Shown: in pieces, positions 37,534 to 48,772 of the stretch
Layout: each line of letters opens with the position of its first letter
How positions within the stretch are numbered: the first letter of the stretch is position 1
Notes under the pieces: model-generated
What the model was told of the DNA's origin: nothing
The model's database searches: none
What the model saw: only the letters and a program-made list of their open reading frames with translations
Translations under genes and position numbers: made by a program
Source of the DNA: Rubrivivax benzoatilyticus JA2 = ATCC BAA-35
Lineage (GTDB): Bacteria > Pseudomonadota > Gammaproteobacteria > Burkholderiales > Burkholderiaceae_C
Length of the DNA stretch: 64,000 nt
Reading direction: 5' to 3'
Assembly: GCF_000190375.1 (NCBI RefSeq)
Contig: NZ_AEWG01000155.1
Coordinates: 1-64,000 of the forward strand

Positions 37534-40269
37534 ATGTCGATCCGGCGCTTCTCGTCGCGCACGCACCGGCTGGATAGCAGCTTTCTGCTGGAGCACCTGA
37601 AAGGCGCACGCAGCTACACGCGCATCGCGGGCTACTTCACCAGCTCGCTGTTCGAGGTGGCGCACGAGCTGCTGGAAGACATTCCGCAGGTTCGTATCGT
37701 CTGCAACGTCGACATCCACCCCGACGACCTGAAGGTTGCCCAGCTGCGCGAGGCGCGCATGATGGGCCGCTGGAACGAGAAGGCCATCGAGGCCGAGGCG
37801 CTGCTGAACCGCGACCGCTATCGCCGTTTGGATGCCTTCCTGCAGCGGCACGGCCAGGCGGTGCGCGTGGCACCCGACAGCGTGTGCGGCTTCGTGCACG
37901 GCAAGGCCGGAGTCATCGAGCTGGCTGATGGACGCAAGCTGGGCTTCATCGGCTCGATGAACGAAACCCGCAGCGGCTGGCAGCGCCACTACGAGATCCT
38001 GTGGGAAGACGAATCACCCGAGGGAGTGGCCTGGATCGAGAGCGAGTTCGAGTTCCTATGGAACGCTGCGCGCCCACTGCCCGAGGCGGTGATCCGCGAA
38101 GTGCACCGACGCGGCTACCGCCGCGAGGTGGTGTTCGACGAAATCGAGGACGACGGCGACGTGGCGCCGGCTGCGCTGGTCGAGTCTCCGCTGTACCGCG
38201 AGGGACTGGCGCTCCAGCCGTGGCAGCAGGGCTTCGTCAGCGAGTGCCTGCACCACTATCAGCTGCACAAAGTGGTGCGCCTGTTGCTGGCCGATGAAGT
38301 CGGCCTGGGCAAGACGCTGTCGCTGGGAACCGCGGCGCTGACACTGTGCCTGCTAGCCGACCGCGAACAGCAAGCGCGGCGACCCGTAGTGATCTTTGCC
38401 CCGGCCACGCTGTGCGAGCAGTGGCAGACCGAGATGCTGGACAAGCTGGGCATCCCGTGCGCGCGCTGGGACACTTTGCACAAGGTGTGGCTCGACGATC
38501 AGGATCGCGCCATCTCGCCGGCAGGCCGAGAGCACATCGCGCGCTGCCCGCTGCGCATCGGTATCGTCTCGACTGGGTTGATGATGCGGCAGTCGGTTGA
38601 GAAGCAGCATCTGCTGGGCCTGCGCTTCGGCCTGGTGATCCTGGACGAGGCGCACAAGGCCCGCACCCGGCGAGGCTTCGGTGTTGACGCGGGCACGCCC
38701 AACGAGTTGCTGGCCTTCATGCGCGAGATCGCGGCCCGGTCGGAGCATGTGCTACTGGGCACCGCGACGCCCATCCAGACTCAACCGCAGGACCTCTGGG
38801 ATCTGATCGGCATCCTGCACCAGGGGCGCGGCAACTTCGTGTTGGGGAACGAACTCGCAGCCTGGCACCGGGCCGAAGCGGTGCTGGAGATTCTGTCGGG
38901 TCGGCAGGAGGTGACCTCCGCCGAGCACGCTTGGGAGCTGTTGCGGTCACCTCTGCCGCTGGTGGACGCCACGCGCGAACCGCGCGCAAGGCGACTGTTC
39001 AGCGCGATCCGCCAGGATCTGGGGCTGGTCAACGGCGAGAGCCAGACTGCCCGGTCACTGGCAGACCTGAGCGTAGACACCCGCGAGATCCTGGAAGACG
39101 AGCTGCACCGGCAGGTGTCGGGCGCCACCTTCTTCCAGCGCGAGAACGCCTTGGTGCGTCATGTGGTGCTGCGCAAACGCGTCAGCCTGGAAGACGCAGG
39201 CCTGCTGACACGGGTGGGCGTGGATGTGCATCCCGACCGACAGCTCGTCCGTGAGCCCCAGGGCTTCGACGCGTTGTTCGAGGCCAAGGCGCTGCGCACC
39301 AGCGAGGACTTCCGAGAGGCGTACCGTGAGGCCCGCGCCTTCGGCAAAGCACTGAGCAAGCGTGGCGGCGGGGGGTTCATGAAGAACCTGGTCGAGCAGC
39401 GCATTTGCTCGTCCATCCACGCTGGCCTGAACACGGTGCGAGCGCTGCTGCAAGGCCAGACCCTGAGCGAGGAGAAAGACGAGGGCTACGCAGAACTGGC
39501 CGTTGATACAAGCAACGAGCGCGAAGCCCTGGAACGGCTGCTGAACCGGCTGGAGCGGATCGATGCCGACCCCAAACTCGCCGCATTGCTGTACTACCTG
39601 GACCGCGAGAAGTGGCTGGAGCTCGGCGTGATTGTCTTCAGCCAGTACTACGACACCGCACGCTGGTTGGCAGAACAGCTTGCCCGACGCTACCCAGCCG
39701 AAGCGATCGGTCTGTACGCAGGTGCCGGACGCAGCCGGCTCTACCAGCGCGGCGACAGCGTGTCGTGCGAACGCGAGACGCTCAAGAAGATGGTGGCCGA
39801 GCACCAGATCCGGATCATGGTGGCCACGGATGCCGCCTGCGAGGGCCTGAATCTGCAGACCCTGGGCACGCTGGTGAACGTTGACTTGCCTTGGAATCCG
39901 ACGCGGCTGGAACAGCGCATCGGCCGCATCAAGCGCTTTGGCCAGAAGCGCGACACCGTTGACATGCTCAACTTGGTCAACGAGCAAACCGTCGACGAGA
40001 AGATCTACGACCGCCTCTCGGAGCGCATGCGCGACCGCTACGACCTCTTCGGTTCCATTCCGGACACCATCAAGGACGAGTGGATCGACGACATCGAGGC
40101 GCTGGGCGAAAAGATGGACGAGTACATCAATGCCCAGCGCGAGGCCACCGGCTTCGATCTCCGCTACACGGCGACGATGCAATCGCCCGAGAAGGACTGG
40201 CGTGAATGCGTCGCCGTGCTTTCAAGGCGCGACTTCGCGACCCTCATGGCCAGCGCCTGGACGTCGTAG
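37534..40269 (+). CDS. PLD-SNF2 helicase (anti-phage associated)
   Basis: A 911-residue fusion. The N-terminal phospholipase D-like domain (about 1-170) has one HGK half-motif (CGFVHGKAGVIE) and GFIGSMNETRSGW. A SNF2/superfamily 2 helicase follows: Walker A LADEVGLGKTLSLG at about 256, LVILDEAHKAR at about 370, GTATPIQTQPQDL, and C-terminal IMVATDAACEGLNLQ with RLEQRIGRIKRFGQKRD at about 790. It would translocate on or remodel invading DNA and may cleave it with the PLD part. The ATG at 37534 was chosen because the frame further upstream only overlaps the previous gene. It is the last gene of the island; glmS ends 67 bp beyond. Confidence 0.9.
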   Translation: MSIRRFSSRTHRLDSSFLLEHLKGARSYTRIAGYFTSSLFEVAHELLEDIPQVRIVCNVDIHPDDLKVAQLREARMMGRWNEKAIEAEALLNRDRYRRLDAFLQRHGQAVRVAPDSVCGFVHGKAGVIELADGRKLGFIGSMNETRSGWQRHYEILWEDESPEGVAWIESEFEFLWNAARPLPEAVIREVHRRGYRREVVFDEIEDDGDVAPAALVESPLYREGLALQPWQQGFVSECLHHYQLHKVVRLLLADEVGLGKTLSLGTAALTLCLLADREQQARRPVVIFAPATLCEQWQTEMLDKLGIPCARWDTLHKVWLDDQDRAISPAGREHIARCPLRIGIVSTGLMMRQSVEKQHLLGLRFGLVILDEAHKARTRRGFGVDAGTPNELLAFMREIAARSEHVLLGTATPIQTQPQDLWDLIGILHQGRGNFVLGNELAAWHRAEAVLEILSGRQEVTSAEHAWELLRSPLPLVDATREPRARRLFSAIRQDLGLVNGESQTARSLADLSVDTREILEDELHRQVSGATFFQRENALVRHVVLRKRVSLEDAGLLTRVGVDVHPDRQLVREPQGFDALFEAKALRTSEDFREAYREARAFGKALSKRGGGGFMKNLVEQRICSSIHAGLNTVRALLQGQTLSEEKDEGYAELAVDTSNEREALERLLNRLERIDADPKLAALLYYLDREKWLELGVIVFSQYYDTARWLAEQLARRYPAEAIGLYAGAGRSRLYQRGDSVSCERETLKKMVAEHQIRIMVATDAACEGLNLQTLGTLVNVDLPWNPTRLEQRIGRIKRFGQKRDTVDMLNLVNEQTVDEKIYDRLSERMRDRYDLFGSIPDTIKDEWIDDIEALGEKMDEYINAQREATGFDLRYTATMQSPEKDWRECVAVLSRRDFATLMASAWTS

Positions 40270-40336
40270 CAGCGCCGAGAGCGGCTTTGGCACACGGACT
40301 CCGTGAAATTGGGTTGGGAACCAGGCTGCGCCGCCC

Positions 40337-42187
<1,851 letters not shown>

Positions 42188-42341
42188 GGGTTCAACCTTT
42201 CGTACTTCGGTGGCGGGATGCTAGGCCGGGGCGGATGAAGTTTTCGTTCATTGATGGCGTGATCGTGAACGATTCACCCACACGAATGAGGCATCAGCAT
42301 TTTCTTTCGCTACTTAACATCGGATGGCATATCCTTTCGTC

Positions 42342-42815
42342 ATGGATCTCGACGCCACCGACTACCGCCTGCTCGAGCTGCTGCAGGACGACGCCTCGCT
42401 GTCCAACCAGGCGCTCGCCGAACGTGCCCACACCTCGCCGGCGACGGCGCTGCGGCGCGTGCGGCGGCTGGTCGACGGCGGCGTCATCGAGCGCCGCGTC
42501 GCGCTGCTCTCGCCCGAACGCCTGGGCGCCGGGCTGACGGCGCTGGTGGAGATCACGCTGGACCGCCAGGGCGCCGAGCACCTGGACGCCTTCGAGGCCC
42601 GTGTCGCCGGCGACGCCGCGGTGCAGCAGTGCTACCGCGTGTCGCCGGGGCCGGACTTCGTGCTCGTCGTGCACGCCGCCGACATGGCCGGCTACCACGC
42701 GCTGGTGCAGCGCCTGTTCACGCAGGACGCCAACGTGCGCAACGTGAAGGCTTTCTTCAGCGTCAAGCGCGCCAAGTTCGACCCGCGGCTGCCGCTGCCG
42801 GCGCCGGCGCGCTGA
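42342..42815 (+). CDS. Lrp/AsnC-family transcriptional regulator
   Basis: A 157-residue regulator: an N-terminal HTH (MDLDATDYRLLELLQDDASLSNQALAERAHTSPATALRRVRRL) and a C-terminal RAM/AsnC ligand domain (VEITLDRQGAEHLDAFEARV, CYRVSPGPDFVLVVHAADM). Such proteins bind amino acids and control their metabolism. ATG at 42342 gives the usual start; an ATG six codons earlier is also in frame. The neighbour glmS is divergent, with about 150 AT-richer bases between them that may hold its operator. Confidence 0.9.
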   Translation: MDLDATDYRLLELLQDDASLSNQALAERAHTSPATALRRVRRLVDGGVIERRVALLSPERLGAGLTALVEITLDRQGAEHLDAFEARVAGDAAVQQCYRVSPGPDFVLVVHAADMAGYHALVQRLFTQDANVRNVKAFFSVKRAKFDPRLPLPAPAR

Positions 42816-42891
42816 GCGCCAAGCACCCGCGGCGCAGCGGACAAAGCGCGCTCGCTAGAGTGCGCGCGTCACCACCCGCTGCCACCGCCCG

Positions 42892-43866
42892 ATGAACACC
42901 GCCGACACCCGCGCCGTCCTGACGATCGCCCTGCTCGCCGCCTTCGCCGACGGCCGCAAGCACGAACGCGAGCGTGAACAGATCCGCCGCATCGCCGAAG
43001 GCCTGGCGCAGGACGCGGCGGTCGACCTACCGTCGCTGGTGCAGGACGTGCTGCTCAAGCGTGTGGACGTGGCCGCGGCCGCCGCCGCGCTGAGCAGCGC
43101 CGACGCGCGCCAGCTGGCCTACGAGATGGCGGTGGGCGTCTGCGACGCCGACGGCACGCAGAGCGATGCCGAGCGCGCCTTCCTCGCCGACCTGGCGCGT
43201 CGTCTCGGCCTCGACGACGGCGAGGCCGGCGCCTACGCGGCGCAGGCCGAGACGCTGGCGTCGGCGGACGTCGCCGGCGAGGTGGTGGAGACGGCTGCGC
43301 CGACGGCCGCGGCGGACACCGTGGCGCGCCCGGCCCGGCCCGCGGTCGACGAGGCCGAGCTCGACCGCGCGATCCTCAACGCCGCGATCTTGAACGGCGC
43401 GCTGGAGCTGCTGCCGGAGTCGCTGTCGACGCTGGCCATCATCCCGCTGCAGATGAAGCTGGTGCACCGCGTCGGCCTGGCCTACGGCTACCCGCTGGAC
43501 AGCGGCCACGTGAAGGACTTCCTGGCCACCGCCGGCGTGGGCCTCACCTCGCAGTACCTGGAACAGGCCGGGCGCAAGCTGCTGGGCGGCCTGCTCGGGC
43601 GCGTCGGCGGCGGGCTGCTCGGCGGCCTGGGCAAGCAGGCCGTCAGCTCAGGGCTGAGCTTCGCGACGACCTGGGCGCTGGGCCAGGTCGCCAAGCGTTA
43701 CTACGCCGGCGGGCGCACCTTCTCCACCGAGATGCTGCGCAGCACCTACACCGAGCTGCTGCAGCAGGCGCGCGGCATGCAGAGCCAGTACGCGCCGCAG
43801 ATCCAGCAGCAGGCGCGCACGCTGGACGTGCAGAAGGTGATGGCGATGGTGCGCGGGGGGCGGTGA
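42892..43866 (+). CDS. TerB-like / DUF697 protein
   Basis: A 324-residue protein. Residues about 1-130 look like a TerB (tellurite-resistance, DUF533-like) helical domain: VLTIALLAAFADGRKHEREREQIRRIAEGL and AVGVCDADGTQSDAERAFLADLARRLGL repeat the acidic helix pattern, perhaps metal binding. The C-terminal half (about 165-300) has a DUF697-like membrane-associated region: LAIIPLQMKLVHRVGLAYGY, then Gly-rich LLGGLLGRVGGGLLGGLGKQ. Function is not known. It probably sits at the inner membrane. Confidence 0.65.
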   Translation: MNTADTRAVLTIALLAAFADGRKHEREREQIRRIAEGLAQDAAVDLPSLVQDVLLKRVDVAAAAAALSSADARQLAYEMAVGVCDADGTQSDAERAFLADLARRLGLDDGEAGAYAAQAETLASADVAGEVVETAAPTAAADTVARPARPAVDEAELDRAILNAAILNGALELLPESLSTLAIIPLQMKLVHRVGLAYGYPLDSGHVKDFLATAGVGLTSQYLEQAGRKLLGGLLGRVGGGLLGGLGKQAVSSGLSFATTWALGQVAKRYYAGGRTFSTEMLRSTYTELLQQARGMQSQYAPQIQQQARTLDVQKVMAMVRGGR

Positions 43867-43869
43867 GGC

Positions 43870-43931
43870 CAGGAAGGCTTGAAGCCTGGGGTCAGAAGCC
43901 TGGAAGCCTGGGGAAGCCTGGAAGCCTGGGG
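43870..43931 (+). repeat. Tandem GAAGCCTGG short repeats
   Basis: Directly after the TerB-like gene the nonamer GAAGCCTGG occurs about five times within 60 bp with GGGTCA or GG between the copies, leading into the first 28-bp palindrome. It looks like slippage or repeated REP-like insertion. Confidence 0.6.
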
Positions 43932-43955
43932 TCAGGTCCCTCAGGACCTGACCCC
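43928..43955. repeat. 28-bp palindrome copy A
   Basis: Arms GGGGTCAGGTCC and GGACCTGACCCC with loop CTCA. Perfect 12-bp stem. Member of the dispersed family described in the findings; can act as a bidirectional terminator between the TerB-like gene and rlmI. Confidence 0.85.
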
Positions 43956-43997
43956 GAGCAGCCTCGAGCAGCCACTGGTGCGCGGCCGCTGAAGTCT

Positions 43998-44025
43998 GGG
44001 GTCAGGTCCTGCGGGACCTGACCCC
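43998..44025. repeat. 28-bp palindrome copy B
   Basis: Arms GGGGTCAGGTCC and GGACCTGACCCC with loop TGCG. The flanking GCGGCCGCTGAA occurs before it (about 43982) and after it (about 44029), so the repeat unit is larger than the palindrome. Confidence 0.85.
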
Positions 44026-44047
44026 GAGCGGCCGCTGAACGCCGGCG

Positions 44048-45229
44048 CTACTGCCTGACGATCGCCAGCCCCTTCAGGTACTCGCCTTCGGGGAAGAACA
44101 GCGTCGTCGGGTGGTCGGGCGTGCCTTCCAGCCGGGCCAGGATCGCGCCGTCGACACCGGCGTCCATCGCCGCGCCGGCGACGATCTTGTGGAACAGGTC
44201 GGCGCTGATGCCGCCCGAGCAGCTGAAGGTCAGCAGCAGCCCGCCCGGCTCCAGCAGCTTCAGCGCCAGGCGGTTGATGTCCTTGTAGGCGCGCGACGCG
44301 CGCTCGGCGTGCGCCGCGGTGGGCGCGAACTTCGGCGGGTCGAGCACGATGGCGTCGTAACGCTGCCCCGCCTTCAGCTCATCGCGCAGGAACTGGTTGA
44401 CGTCGGCGTCCTGCGTGCGGCTGCGCGCGGCGTCGAAGCCGTTCAGCTCGACGTGGGCCTGCACCCGCTCCAGCGCCGGCGCCGACGAGTCGATGCTGGT
44501 GACGTGGCGCGCACCGCCGGCCAGCGCCGCGACGCTGAAGCCGCCGGTGTAGCAGAAGCAGTTCAGCACACGCTGGGCGCCCTGCTGGCGCACCAGCTCG
44601 GCAAAACGCGCGCGGTTGTCGCGCTGGTCGAGATAGAAGCCGGTCTTGTGGCCGGTGGCCACGTCCAGCGTCAGCTTCCAGCCGTGTTCGCGGATCGTCA
44701 CCTCGGTGCCGCCGCCGCCGCGCAGCCAGCCGGTCACCGGCTCCAGGCCTTCGAGCGAACGCACGCTGGCGTCGGAGCGTTCGTACAGGCCGCGCGCGCC
44801 GGTCTGCGCCATCAGCGCGTCGGCGATCACGTCCTTCCAGCGCACGCTGCCCACCGACAGGAACTGCACCGACAGCAGGTCGCCGTAGCGGTCGACGACG
44901 AGGCCCGGCAGGCCGTCGGCTTCGCCGTGGATCAAGCGCACGCCGTCGCTGGCCACCGGCAGACGCGCACGCAGCGCGAGCGCACGCGCGATGCGGCGCT
45001 GGAAGAAGTCGGCGTCGATGCGTTCGCTGGCCTCGAAGCTCCAGGCGCGCACGCGGATCGTCGAGTTCGGGCTGTAAGCACCCCAGGCGAGGAAGCTGCC
45101 GTCGGCGGCATCCACCCGCACGGTCTCGCCGGCGTCGGCCTTGCCTTTTTCGATGCTGCCCTGGAACACCCAGGGGTGGCGGCGCTGCAGCGAGCGCTCC
45201 TTGCCTTCGCGCAGTCGGATCGTTTTCAT
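44048..45229 (-). CDS. rlmI: 23S rRNA m5C1962 methyltransferase (RlmI family)
   Basis: A 393-residue class I SAM methyltransferase with an N-terminal PUA domain (IRLREGKERSLQRRHPWVFQGSI). SAM motif I follows VLNCFCYTGGFSVAAL, then the DPPKFAP motif and the catalytic Cys in LTFSCSGGIS. It modifies cytosine 1962 of 23S rRNA in the well-studied relatives. Both flanks hold GGGGTCAGGTC palindromes (two on each side), which may terminate its transcript and that of xerC. Confidence 0.9.
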   Translation of the reverse strand: MKTIRLREGKERSLQRRHPWVFQGSIEKGKADAGETVRVDAADGSFLAWGAYSPNSTIRVRAWSFEASERIDADFFQRRIARALALRARLPVASDGVRLIHGEADGLPGLVVDRYGDLLSVQFLSVGSVRWKDVIADALMAQTGARGLYERSDASVRSLEGLEPVTGWLRGGGGTEVTIREHGWKLTLDVATGHKTGFYLDQRDNRARFAELVRQQGAQRVLNCFCYTGGFSVAALAGGARHVTSIDSSAPALERVQAHVELNGFDAARSRTQDADVNQFLRDELKAGQRYDAIVLDPPKFAPTAAHAERASRAYKDINRLALKLLEPGGLLLTFSCSGGISADLFHKIVAGAAMDAGVDGAILARLEGTPDHPTTLFFPEGEYLKGLAIVRQ

Positions 45230-45303
45230 GGGCGCGATTGTCGCCGCGCCCTGAAGAACGGGGTCAGAGGAACGGGGTCAGGTCTCGGAGGAACGGGAGG
45301 AAC

Positions 45304-45331
45304 GGGGTCAGGTCTCGTGAGACCTGACCCC
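45304..45331. repeat. 28-bp palindrome copy C
   Basis: Arms GGGGTCAGGTCT and AGACCTGACCCC, loop CGTG. A single left arm lies just before it at about 45274, and a shorter GGGGTCAG at about 45260, so several partial copies are stacked here. Confidence 0.85.
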
Positions 45332-45357
45332 TGACGGCCGCTGAAGAGCGGAAGAAC

Positions 45358-45385
45358 GGGGTCAGGTCTTGCGAGACCTGACCCC
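45358..45385. repeat. 28-bp palindrome copy D
   Basis: Arms GGGGTCAGGTCT and AGACCTGACCCC, loop TGCG. It lies 32 bp before the xerC stop codon region, between xerC and rlmI. GGCCGCTGAAGA sits between copies C and D, again linking the same flank with the palindrome. Confidence 0.85.
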
Positions 45386-45416
45386 AGACCGCCGACCCCA
45401 GACCGCCGGCGCGGCC

Positions 45417-46358
45417 TCAGCCGCCTTCGGGCGTCTTGCGTTTGGCGCGCGGATGCGCGGCGTCGTAGGCTCTGGCAAGGTGCTGGAAGTCGAGCTGGGT
45501 GTAGACCTGGGTCGTCGAGATGCTGGCGTGGCCCAGCAGCTCCTGCACCGCGCGCAGGTCGCCGCTGCTCTGCAGCAGATGGCTGGCATAGCTGTGGCGC
45601 AGCATGTGCGGGTGCACGTGCGTCGGCAGCCCGGCCTGCAGTGCGATCTGCTTCAAGCGCGCGCGCAGCGCGCCTTGCGACAGGCGTTCGCCACGCCGGC
45701 TGACGAAGAGCGCCGGCTCGCCGGCCGCGGCCAGTTGCCCTCGCACCGCCAGCCAGGCGGCCAGCGCCTCCAGCGCCTTCGCGCCCACCGGCACGCTGCG
45801 GCGCTTGCGGCCCTTGCCGAGCACGTGGGCGCTGGCGTCTTCGGCGTCGATCCAGCCGGCGGCGCCGGCCGACGGTGCGAGGTCCAGCGCCAGCAGCTCG
45901 CCGATGCGCAGCCCGCAGCCGTAGAGCAGCTCGACGATCGCGTGGTCGCGTGCCGCCAGGCGGGCGTCGCCGTCTTCGTTCTCGTGTTCGGCCAGCGCGA
46001 CGGCCTGGTCGACCGGCAGCGCCTTGGGCAGCGGCTTGCCGGTCTTGGGCGCCTTCAGGCCGTCGACCGGATTCGCCGGCACCAGCCCTTCGCGGCCCCA
46101 CCAGCGGTACAGCCCGCGCCAGGCCGACAGCACCAGCGCGATGCTGCGCGGCGCGAGGCCGGCGGTGCGCAGCTGCGCCATCCAGCGGCGCACATGGTGC
46201 GGCTGGGCGGCGCGCAGTTCGACACCGTCGGCTGCGGCCGAGGCCGCCAGCCGGCCGAGGGCGTCGCGGTACAGCGCCAGCGTGCGCGGCGCCAGCCGCC
46301 GCTCGACGCCCAGGTGGTCCAGCCAGCGCTGCACGTCGTCGGGCAGCGTGGCGTCCAT
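45417..46358 (-). CDS. xerC: Tyrosine recombinase XerC
   Basis: A 313-residue site-specific recombinase that resolves chromosome dimers at dif with XerD. The N-terminal SAM-like core-binding domain is followed by the catalytic domain: Arg in YGCGLRIGELLAL, Lys region GKGRKRRSVPVG, HPHMLRHSYASHLLQSSGD (His-x-x-Arg), LGHASISTTQVYT with the Tyr nucleophile. It is the fifth gene of the conserved order lpxL-lpxL-dapF-DUF484-xerC (8 bp after DUF484). Confidence 0.95.
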   Translation of the reverse strand: MDATLPDDVQRWLDHLGVERRLAPRTLALYRDALGRLAASAAADGVELRAAQPHHVRRWMAQLRTAGLAPRSIALVLSAWRGLYRWWGREGLVPANPVDGLKAPKTGKPLPKALPVDQAVALAEHENEDGDARLAARDHAIVELLYGCGLRIGELLALDLAPSAGAAGWIDAEDASAHVLGKGRKRRSVPVGAKALEALAAWLAVRGQLAAAGEPALFVSRRGERLSQGALRARLKQIALQAGLPTHVHPHMLRHSYASHLLQSSGDLRAVQELLGHASISTTQVYTQLDFQHLARAYDAAHPRAKRKTPEGG

Positions 46359-46366
46359 CGCCGGGC

Positions 46367-47032
46367 TCAGGCCGTCAGACGCGAGAGAGCCGCTCCCGCG
46401 GTATCACCGATGCGCACCAGGAACTCGGTGCCCATGTCGGCGCTGTAGCGCGTCGGGTCGGGCGAGCCCAGGATCAGCAGGCCGAAGCTGCCGGCCGCGC
46501 CGCGCAGCGGGATCAGCGCCACCGAGGCGATGGCGCCCGGCTCGGGCAGCCAGCTCACGGCCTCGAAACCGGCGTTCACGCCGCAGTACGGCTGCGACAG
46601 GCTGTCGGCGAAGCTCTTCACGTCGTCGCTGACCGGCTCGCTGAAGCGCTGGCCTTCGTGCGCCGGGGCGACGTTCCACAGCCGCAGCGCGGCCTGCGGG
46701 ATCATGAACTGGTGCTGCAGCTCGTCGACCAGAACCGCGGGCAGCGCGGCGGCGTCGGCGGTGACGAGCAGCGCGCGTGTCCAGCGGTGCAGGCGTTCGG
46801 CGATGCCGACGTTCTCCTGGCTGTGCCGGATCATCTCGACGATGCGCATCTCCAGGCCCTTGATGCGGTCGCGCAGCATTTCCATCTGCCGCTCCTGCAG
46901 CGAGACGGCGCGCTGGCCGTGCGGGCTGGTGAGCTGCACGCTGGACAGCAGCTCGGCGTGGCGCTCGAAGAAGCCGGGCGTGTTGGCCAGGTACTCGGCG
47001 ATGTCGTTCTCGGTGATGCCCTGGAGGTTCAC
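46367..47032 (-). CDS. DUF484 family protein
   Basis: A 221-residue protein of the DUF484 (GAF-like) family, regularly encoded between dapF and xerC. Markers: [53 protein letters not shown] and the GAF-like [21 protein letters not shown]. Function unknown. The start is GTG at 47032, overlapping the dapF stop codon (GTGA); a longer frame to 47653 is only the dapF antisense shadow in another frame. Confidence 0.9.
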   Translation of the reverse strand: MNLQGITENDIAEYLANTPGFFERHAELLSSVQLTSPHGQRAVSLQERQMEMLRDRIKGLEMRIVEMIRHSQENVGIAERLHRWTRALLVTADAAALPAVLVDELQHQFMIPQAALRLWNVAPAHEGQRFSEPVSDDVKSFADSLSQPYCGVNAGFEAVSWLPEPGAIASVALIPLRGAAGSFGLLILGSPDPTRYSADMGTEFLVRIGDTAGAALSRLTA

Positions 47033-47874
47033 AGCTCGATTTCTCCTTCGAAGACGGTCACGGCAGGGCCGGTCATCAGCACCGAGGCGCTGTCGTCGGG
47101 CCACTCGATCAGCAGGTCGCCGCCGCGCGCGTGCACCTCGACACGGCGGTCCAGCCAGCCCAGGCGGATGCCGGCGACGACCGCGGCGCAGGCGCCGGTG
47201 CCGCAGGCCAGCGTCTCGCCGGCGTCGCGTTCGTAGACACGCAGCTTGACCTCGCTGCGCGACAAGACCTGCAGGAAGCCGGCGTTGACGCGGCGCGGGA
47301 AGCGCGCATGGCTTTCGACCCGCGGGCCGACGGCGGCCACCGGCGCGGCGTCGACGTCGGCTACACGCATCACCGCGTGCGGGTTGCCCATCGACAGCAC
47401 GGCGACCTCGACTCCGGCGTCGGCCAGCGGCCAGAGCTCGAAGCCGTTGACGAGGCGCGGCGTCAGCCCGCTGGCGTCGAAGGGCACACGCGCCAGGTCG
47501 AAGACGGGGCGGTTCATGTCGACACGCACGCGGCCGTCGGCGGCCAGCGACAGCTCGAGCAGGTTGTTGACGGTCTCGACGCGGATCGTCGTCTTGTCGG
47601 TCAGGCCGTGGTCGACGACGTAGCGCACGAAGCAGCGCGAGCCGTTGCCGCACTGCTCGACCTCGTCGCCGGTGTTGTTGAAGATGCGGTAGCGGAAGTC
47701 GACGCCGGGCGTCGTGCTGCGCTCGATGACGAGGATCTGGTCGGCGCCGACGCCGAAGCGGCGGTCACCCAGCCGGCGGATCTGCTCGCGCGACAGCGCC
47801 AGCGGCGCGCCGGTGGCGTCGAGCACGACGAAGTCGTTGCCGGCGCCGTGCATCTTGGTGAAGCGCAGTCGCAT
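47029..47874 (-). CDS. dapF: Diaminopimelate epimerase
   Basis: A 281-residue enzyme that converts LL- to meso-diaminopimelate for lysine and peptidoglycan. [19 protein letters not shown] opens the protein; the two catalytic Cys are in [11 protein letters not shown] and [13 protein letters not shown], and [16 protein letters not shown]-like [11 protein letters not shown] is intact. It follows the lipid A acyltransferase gene after 7 bp and overlaps DUF484 by GTGA, so all are cotranscribed. Confidence 0.97.
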   Translation of the reverse strand: MRLRFTKMHGAGNDFVVLDATGAPLALSREQIRRLGDRRFGVGADQILVIERSTTPGVDFRYRIFNNTGDEVEQCGNGSRCFVRYVVDHGLTDKTTIRVETVNNLLELSLAADGRVRVDMNRPVFDLARVPFDASGLTPRLVNGFELWPLADAGVEVAVLSMGNPHAVMRVADVDAAPVAAVGPRVESHARFPRRVNAGFLQVLSRSEVKLRVYERDAGETLACGTGACAAVVAGIRLGWLDRRVEVHARGGDLLIEWPDDSASVLMTGPAVTVFEGEIEL

Positions 47875-47881
47875 CGGCGGA

Positions 47882-48772
47882 TTATCGCTTCGTGTACAGC
47901 CCGGGCTCGCCCTCGGGGCGGGTCTTGAACCGCTTGTGCACCCAGAGGTACTGCGACGGGTTGCGCACGACCTCGCTCTCGATCCACTCGTTCATGCGCC
48001 GGGCGTCGGCCTCGGCGTCGTCGCTGGGCCAGTCGGTGAACGGGGGCAGGAAACGCACGCGGTAGCCGGCACCGCCGGGCAGGAACTCGGCGACCACCGG
48101 CTGCACCGTCATCTTCAGCCCGCGCGCCATCTTCGACGGCGCCGTCAGCGTCGCCGCCGGCACGCCGAAGAACGGCACGAACACCGCCTCGCGGCGGCCG
48201 AAGTCCATGTCGGGCAGGTTGAAGAAGGCCGCGCCGCGTTTGACGGCACGCACCAGCGGCAGCGCGCTCTCCTGGCGCGAGAACACCTCGCCGCGCCCGA
48301 AGCGCAGCCGCCCGGCGCGCATCGCCGCGTCCATCACCGCATTGCTCTGGCGCTGGTAGATCGAGGCCACCCAGCGCTGCTGGAACAGCTGCGTGGCGGC
48401 GCCGGCGACGTCCAGCGCCAGGAAGTGCGGCACCAGCCACATCACCGGGCGCTCGCTCTCGTCGGCCAGTTGCACCTGGCCTTCGACGTGGATCAGGCGC
48501 TTCAGGCGCTCGGGGCTGGCGTACCAGAGCAGGCCGCGTTCGATGAGGCTGCGGCCGAGCCAGCCGAAGTGCTCGCGCGCGATGCGCTCGCGCTCGGCGG
48601 CGGGCTTGTCGGGGAAACACAGCTCCAGGTTGCGCAGCGCGATGCGCCGGCGCGAGCCGGCGAGGCGGAAGAACAGGGCGCCGAGGCCGCGGCCGAGCGC
48701 GGCCTGCACCCCCAGCGGCAGCCAATGCAGCAACCAGACGAGCGCCAGCACGGCGCGGGACAGCAGAGTCAT
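47882..48772 (-). CDS. lpxL: Lysophospholipid/lipid A acyltransferase (LpxL type), second copy
   Basis: A 296-residue late acyltransferase of lipid A biosynthesis at the inner membrane. A membrane anchor ([20 protein letters not shown]) is followed by the family core: catalytic HX4D in [37 protein letters not shown] and [25 protein letters not shown]. The ATGA overlap with the first acyltransferase gene shows that both are made from one mRNA. Which of the two adds lauroyl and which myristoyl cannot be told. Confidence 0.92.
   Translation of the reverse strand: MTLLSRAVLALVWLLHWLPLGVQAALGRGLGALFFRLAGSRRRIALRNLELCFPDKPAAERERIAREHFGWLGRSLIERGLLWYASPERLKRLIHVEGQVQLADESERPVMWLVPHFLALDVAGAATQLFQQRWVASIYQRQSNAVMDAAMRAGRLRFGRGEVFSRQESALPLVRAVKRGAAFFNLPDMDFGRREAVFVPFFGVPAATLTAPSKMARGLKMTVQPVVAEFLPGGAGYRVRFLPPFTDWPSDDAEADARRMNEWIESEVVRNPSQYLWVHKRFKTRPEGEPGLYTKR

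Noticed and set aside
40270-40336. Tn7 right end near glmS
   Set aside because: No TGTGGGCGG-type end and no tns genes in the window; only the target site is present.
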